From: Caldisericia bacterium
GTDB taxonomy: Bacteria; Caldisericota; Caldisericia; UBA6126
Length of the DNA: 48,973 nt
Assembly (NCBI GenBank): GCA_028700655.1
Contig: JAQVSG010000008.1
Span: forward strand, 1-48,973
Direction of reading: 5' to 3'
Made by a program: the position numbers and the translations under genes. Positions 45,134 to 48,973 of this stretch are shown here, piece by piece; within the stretch, counting starts at the first letter, position 1; each line of letters opens with the position of its first letter. The notes beneath the pieces were generated by a model. The model was not told where the DNA came from and searched no databases. It worked only from the letters and a program-made list of their open reading frames with translations.

Positions 45134-46596
45134 GGCTCCCTCCTCCGAAGTTGGGGAAACAACAGTACATCACGAATAGATTCACTACCCGTAAGAATCA
45201 TTACAATTCTATCGATACCAAATCCCAGCCCTCCTGTCGGAGGCAATCCAAATTTCAACGCTTCTATGTAAGAACGATCGAAGGAGTGTGCTTCTTCATC
45301 TCCATGTTGTTTTGCTTCATTTTGAGCCAAAAAACGGTCTTGTTGATCCACTGGATCATTTAACTCTGTGAAGGCATTTCCAACTTCTAAAGACCCCATA
45401 ATGAGTTGAAAACGTTCCACCCATTGGGATTGCAGAGACGTTTTTTTGGCTAAGGGAGACAATGGTAAGGGATATTCATATAAAAACGTTGGATTGGAAA
45501 GATGTGGTTCTACTTTCTTCTTTAAAATCTCATCCACAATATTGGCCCAGCAAAGACTTTTATCAATATGAATTTTCTCTTTTTTCAAATATTCTTTTGC
45601 GTATTGTTCGTCTTGCAACTTCACAATATCAACATGAGCAAATTCTTCAAATGCATCCGCTAATCTCATTTTTCGAAAAGGAACTGAAAGGTTTATGGTT
45701 TTTCCACGATATTCAATCGTGTCTTTTTGAAGAACAGAATCTCGTATCCCCATTATCAACTTTTCCGATATCTCCATCATGGTTTCGTAATTGCCGTACG
45801 CTTCATACAATTCCATAAGCGTGAATTCCGGATTGTGGTTTACAGATATTCCCTCATTTCGATATGCTTTACCAATTTCAAAGACTTTATCGAAACCTCC
45901 AATAATCAACCGTTTCAAATATAGTTCAGGAGCTATTCGGAGGTAAAAATCCTGATCAAGTGCGTTATGATGGGTCGTAAAAGGCTTCGCTAAAGCGCCC
46001 CCATAAATATCTTGCAATGTCGGAGTTTCTACTTCCATATAGCCTTCATGGTGTAGAGTTTCGCGAATAGATCGAACAATCGCAGAGCGCATCTGAAATG
46101 TTTTTCGCACATCTTCGTTCATAATAAGATCTAAGTATCGCTGTCGATACCGTACTTCTACATTTTCAATGCCATGGAATTTCTCAGGCAAAGGAGAAAG
46201 CGCTTTTGATAATAGAGTACATGCACTAACGCTCACGGTAATCTCCCCTGTATGGGTTTTAAAAACGTCCCCTGTGATTCCAATAATATCCCCCACATTA
46301 ACACGTTTTTTTACCAAATGAAAGGTATCTTCGTCAAGGTTGTCTTTTCGAAAATAAATCTGGATTTTTGTCCCACCCGAAAGCAAGTGTGCAAAACCAG
46401 CTTTGCCATGAAGTCGTTTGGTAATAACTCGTCCGGCTATTGTAACCGAGGTATTCTCCAAGTCTGAAAACTGAGAAAGAATCGCAGCGGCTTGATGAGT
46501 TGGGAAATATTTTGGGGGATACGGGTCATACCCTTCTTCTCTTACCTCATCAAGAAGCTGTAAAGTATCGGCATCAAATAGATTGTGTTCTGACAT
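45130..46596 (-). CDS. lysS: Lysine-tRNA ligase, class II
   Basis: LysS charges tRNA-Lys. The 488-residue protein has an N-terminal OB-fold anticodon-binding domain (VTIAGRVITKRLHGKAGFAH) and a class II catalytic core. Motif 1 is RYRQRYLDLI, motif 2 is FEIGKAYRNEGISVNHNPEF and motif 3 is GLGFGIDRIVM. The C-terminus ends with SIRDVLLFPQLRRR. It overlaps greA by one base and hutH by 4 bases. Dus-greA-lysS is a frequent gene order in low-G+C bacteria. Confidence 0.97.
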   Translation of the reverse strand: MSEHNLFDADTLQLLDEVREEGYDPYPPKYFPTHQAAAILSQFSDLENTSVTIAGRVITKRLHGKAGFAHLLSGGTKIQIYFRKDNLDEDTFHLVKKRVNVGDIIGITGDVFKTHTGEITVSVSACTLLSKALSPLPEKFHGIENVEVRYRQRYLDLIMNEDVRKTFQMRSAIVRSIRETLHHEGYMEVETPTLQDIYGGALAKPFTTHHNALDQDFYLRIAPELYLKRLIIGGFDKVFEIGKAYRNEGISVNHNPEFTLMELYEAYGNYETMMEISEKLIMGIRDSVLQKDTIEYRGKTINLSVPFRKMRLADAFEEFAHVDIVKLQDEQYAKEYLKKEKIHIDKSLCWANIVDEILKKKVEPHLSNPTFLYEYPLPLSPLAKKTSLQSQWVERFQLIMGSLEVGNAFTELNDPVDQQDRFLAQNEAKQHGDEEAHSFDRSYIEALKFGLPPTGGLGFGIDRIVMILTGSESIRDVLLFPQLRRREP

Positions 46597-47414
46597 TAAG
46601 ACTCCTTTTTACAAATCTCCACCAATCGATATCGGACAGCTCCTGTAGGCAATACAACTCGAATAACATTGCCTACCTGGTGTCCAATTAGGGCACTGCC
46701 CAAGGGAGAGACATTTGATATTGCGTTTGTAAATGGATCGGCTTCCAACACGGAGACAATTTTAAATGTTTTTCGTTCTTTGAATTCAATGCTTTCAATA
46801 ACAACGCTATGACCCATTCTAACGGTTTCAGTATTATCATCACTGAGATCTTCGTCCACAATGATGGATTTTCGAAGCATATTTTCAAGTTCAGAAACTC
46901 GGATCTCTACAACTGCTTGTTCTCTTTTTGCATCTTCATATTCAGAGTTTTCGCTTAAATCACCCAAAGCTCTAGCTTGACGAATTCTTTCAGAGATTTC
47001 AGCCCGTTTGACAGTCTTTAACTCTTTCAATTCACTTTTTAGAATTTCCAATCCTCGTTTGGTGAGTTTAAACGAATCCCCCTCTTTGTCTTTGATACCG
47101 GAAGAAATATCGATGTAAGAGGTTTTTCCATTTGTATTAGAAGAGGTAGTAGGAACGGCTACCTTCTTTTTCGTTTGGGTTGCAGAAGCTTTTTTTGTCG
47201 TGGAAGACTGTTTTTTGGCTTCCTCATCTACAGGAGAACCTTCTTGTATAGTTGTTATTTCTTCTGTATTGTTTTTTGATGGACTACTTTTGGTTGAATC
47301 TTTCGATATAGTCTTTTTTTTCGATGGAGTACTGGCTTTCTTTTCAGAAGTTTTTTTTACAGTAGCTGTCTTTTTTTCTTTTGTACGGGTCGATTCTTCA
47401 TTTGTTTGAGTCAT
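46596..47414 (-). CDS. greA: Transcription elongation factor GreA with long low-complexity N-terminal extension
   Basis: GreA rescues backtracked RNA polymerase by stimulating transcript cleavage. Residues about 116-272 form a complete GreA: the N-terminal coiled coil with LTKRGLEILKSELKELK, the tip GDLSENSEYEDAK with the acidic residues that reach the active site, and the C-terminal FKBP-like domain (ADPFTNAISNVSPLGSALIG). Residues 1-115 are a Lys/Ser/Thr-rich stretch with repeated KK, SS and TT runs, absent from standard 158-residue GreA proteins. An ATG just before the core is not seen, and the ATG at 47414 overlaps the upstream gene by 4 bases, so the extension appears to be translated. 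Confidence 0.9.
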   Translation of the reverse strand: MTQTNEESTRTKEKKTATVKKTSEKKASTPSKKKTISKDSTKSSPSKNNTEEITTIQEGSPVDEEAKKQSSTTKKASATQTKKKVAVPTTSSNTNGKTSYIDISSGIKDKEGDSFKLTKRGLEILKSELKELKTVKRAEISERIRQARALGDLSENSEYEDAKREQAVVEIRVSELENMLRKSIIVDEDLSDDNTETVRMGHSVVIESIEFKERKTFKIVSVLEADPFTNAISNVSPLGSALIGHQVGNVIRVVLPTGAVRYRLVEICKKES

Positions 47415-48331
47415 TGCTCGTCTCCTTCATCAGATAGTTTAATAATTCGTGGTTGGATAGGATATTGCTGAAATAAATCCTTACACTCTTCAATCGTAAT
47501 TTGATCCGGTGGTCTACCGAAGTGAGCACATATACAGGCTTCCAAAACATTGGTTCCAAAGGAACGTCCTTGAAACTCGGGTGTCACAGAAATTACGTAT
47601 CGTACTCCTCGATTCTTCAAAACAATTATCTCTTCCTCCGTCAATGTATTGGTAATAATTGTTTTCCCTCCCATCCATTCAGGAAGGTGTTTGTAGATTA
47701 AATGAAAATCTCCTGCAATAATATCGGCACTATCGTATGCTTTTTTATACTTGGGCTCAATCGTATCTTGATTTTTTACAGGATACAACCAATGAAAGGG
47801 GACTTTCACCAATAATGGCCACGCGACATAGGCAACAATATTCATCAATACTTCGCTGTCCATCGCATCATTTCCAATTCCTAAACCAAAGGCCAGATCC
47901 CCCCATCGAACTTTGAATCCTTCCTTTTGAAACGCTTTGTATAAAAAATAGCGAGAAGTAGCAGAAGGAATCATGACAGTTTGAGTCTCGGGGTGAATAA
48001 TTCCTTGTTGAACAAGCGTATGTACGCTCATGGCTTCCAACGTACTTTTAACTTTGGATCCATCAGCAACAGGCGTATGTTTTACGTTTCGAATCACAAA
48101 AGAAGCTTCTTTAAATCGGTAGGCTCTATTGGCATAATGAACCCATAGATCAAATCCACCCATACCAAAAGCATCCACTTTTCCATCGTACAACTCATAC
48201 AATTCTTGTAGCTTCTTTTTATCACCATCAGTGCCGATTCTTTGTACTTGGAAATCATCTCCAAACAAAGAAACTTCTGCAACATGGTCTCTTCTAGAAG
48301 AACCCATGCTCAAACTTAATACTTTCTTCAT
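47411..48331 (-). CDS. Conserved protein of the family often annotated quinate 5-dehydrogenase
   Basis: The 306-residue protein resembles a family found in Clostridia and related groups whose common database name, quinate 5-dehydrogenase, is doubtful. Recognisable segments are the N-terminal VLSLSMGSSRRDHVAEV, RIGTDGDKKKLQELYELYDG, GMGGFDLWV, KTIITNTLTEEE and GRSFGTNVLEACI. A WLYPVK segment lies between them. I see no clear Rossmann GxGxxG nor a known active site, so the reaction is unknown. It lies 38 bases after dus and overlaps greA by 4 bases, hence is probably co-transcribed with tRNA-modification and transcription genes. Confidence 0.65.
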   Translation of the reverse strand: MKKVLSLSMGSSRRDHVAEVSLFGDDFQVQRIGTDGDKKKLQELYELYDGKVDAFGMGGFDLWVHYANRAYRFKEASFVIRNVKHTPVADGSKVKSTLEAMSVHTLVQQGIIHPETQTVMIPSATSRYFLYKAFQKEGFKVRWGDLAFGLGIGNDAMDSEVLMNIVAYVAWPLLVKVPFHWLYPVKNQDTIEPKYKKAYDSADIIAGDFHLIYKHLPEWMGGKTIITNTLTEEEIIVLKNRGVRYVISVTPEFQGRSFGTNVLEACICAHFGRPPDQITIEECKDLFQQYPIQPRIIKLSDEGDEQ

Positions 48332-48369
48332 AATGTACCTATAAAGTTTTATAAAATTTTGCGTAGTAA

Positions 48370-48973
48370 TTATACATGAAAAAAAGTACTTTGATAATTT
48401 CTGAGAATACGGAAAAGAGCTTCGCTATCTTTTGCTTTATTGACTTGATCTCTGATTGTACCCGATTTAGGTAAACCACGTAAATAATCATGAATAGGTC
48501 TTCTCATCTCTCGGATTGCTTGATTTTCACCTTTCAAATCAATTTCTAATTGAATATGTTCGTAGAGTGTATCGAAGATTCTTTTTGGAGATGTTTTTCG
48601 AAAATCTACGACCATAGGATCTTCTCCCTGGTATATATCCAAAACATCTTGAAAAAACCAAGGTCTTCCAACACATGCTCGTCCAATCATAACGGCATCG
48701 GCGTTTGTATAAGAAAGGATTTCCAAAACATCACTGGGTTTTTTTATCCCCCCGTTTGCACAAACAGGAATACTCACTTGGTCCTTGGTTTTTGCAATTT
48801 CATCCCAGTTACGGCTCCCTTTCGAATTCTGTTTCACGCTTGCACCATGAATTGTGATGGCAGATATACCTTCTTGTTCTGCAATTTTGCCTACAGTCGT
48901 GGCAAGTGGTTCGTTGGGTCGATACCCTACTCGGGTCTTCACTGTAACGGGTATCGTAACAGCTTTCACAATG
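48370..48973 (-). CDS. tRNA-dihydrouridine synthase, N-terminus beyond the window
   Basis: Dus enzymes reduce uridines in tRNA D-loops with FMN. About 200 residues of the C-terminal part are present and the frame runs on past the window edge. Visible features are IPVTVKTRVGY, the ITIHGAS segment, VCANGGIKKPSDV, and the FMN-phosphate-binding ADAVMIGRACVGRPWFF. The C-terminal helical domain follows (RRPIHDYLRGLPKSG). The typical catalytic cysteine would be upstream, outside the window. The position before greA-lysS points to the DusB branch. Confidence 0.92.
   Translation of the reverse strand, partial: IVKAVTIPVTVKTRVGYRPNEPLATTVGKIAEQEGISAITIHGASVKQNSKGSRNWDEIAKTKDQVSIPVCANGGIKKPSDVLEILSYTNADAVMIGRACVGRPWFFQDVLDIYQGEDPMVVDFRKTSPKRIFDTLYEHIQLEIDLKGENQAIREMRRPIHDYLRGLPKSGTIRDQVNKAKDSEALFRILRNYQSTFFHV

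Noticed and set aside
1-48973. CRISPR array, insertion sequence, prophage, tRNA or rRNA gene
   Set aside because: I saw no regularly spaced direct repeats, no transposase or integrase frame, and no tRNA-like or rRNA sequence; gaps between genes are too short for most of these.

Overview
The window comes from a compact, low-G+C bacterial chromosome; by eye it is about 40% G+C, with tuf richer. About 32 protein genes fill it almost without gaps. No intergenic stretch exceeds about 160 bases. I see no tRNA, rRNA, CRISPR array, insertion sequence or prophage gene. Shine-Dalgarno (SD) sites of the AGGAGG type are common, GTG and TTG starts occur in core genes, and many neighbours overlap by 1 or 4 bases. 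I cannot assign a phylum. GerMN domains, a copper-amine-oxidase-type stalk domain, a dockerin and a coaD-linked coiled-coil gene suggest a Firmicutes-like or deep-branching anaerobic lineage. Secreted Omp28-like thioredoxin proteins fit such a lineage too.

Layout. (1) 1-14539, minus: rpoB, an EF-G paralogue, rpoC, rpsL, rpsG, fusA, tuf. This is the classic transcription/translation cluster, but a second EF-G gene sits between rpoB and rpoC, and rpoB carries an insertion of roughly 250 residues. (2) 14690-15049, plus: acpS, divergent from rpoB. (3) 15046-19422, minus: a large secreted stalk protein, then a secreted thioredoxin/cohesin-like/dockerin protein. (4) 19522-25474, minus: polysaccharide deacetylase, sucC, sucD, a degenerate YchF-like protein and hutI, tightly coupled. 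(5) 25570-26733, plus: alr. (6) 26730-28367, minus: a second secreted thioredoxin-fold protein. (7) 28406-30022, plus: an exported protein I do not recognise. (8) 30038-31809, minus: an ECF sigma factor and its probable anti-sigma factor. (9) 31890-33125, plus: a HemW-like radical SAM protein. (10) 33202-39821, plus: a seven-gene run of TlpA-like lipoprotein, rsmD, coaD, a coiled-coil protein, an M28 peptidase, a triple-GerMN protein and a probable lipoprotein. (11) 39870-41860, minus: an exported protein and pfkA. (12) 41939-43618, plus: uvrC without its usual C-terminal HhH domain. (13) 43619-48973, minus: dus (partial), a protein of the quinate 5-dehydrogenase-annotated family, greA with a long low-complexity N-terminus, lysS and hutH.

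How the genes fit together. Central information processing dominates (RNA polymerase, ribosome and elongation factors, LysS, GreA, Dus, RsmD, UvrC). Metabolism is represented by glycolysis (pfkA), succinyl-CoA ligase, CoA and ACP maturation, and two non-adjacent histidine-degradation genes (hutH, hutI). A strong envelope theme runs through the rest: three extracytoplasmic thioredoxin-fold proteins, beta-sandwich stalk proteins, a deacetylase, GerMN and lipoprotein genes, and an ECF sigma/anti-sigma pair. Several promoters have a -35 and -10 separated by 16 bp. Three place the -10 box only 6-7 bases before the ATG, which suggests leaderless transcripts. The rpoB-acpS gap holds a symmetric -10 element readable on both strands and a perfect CRP-type half-site palindrome.
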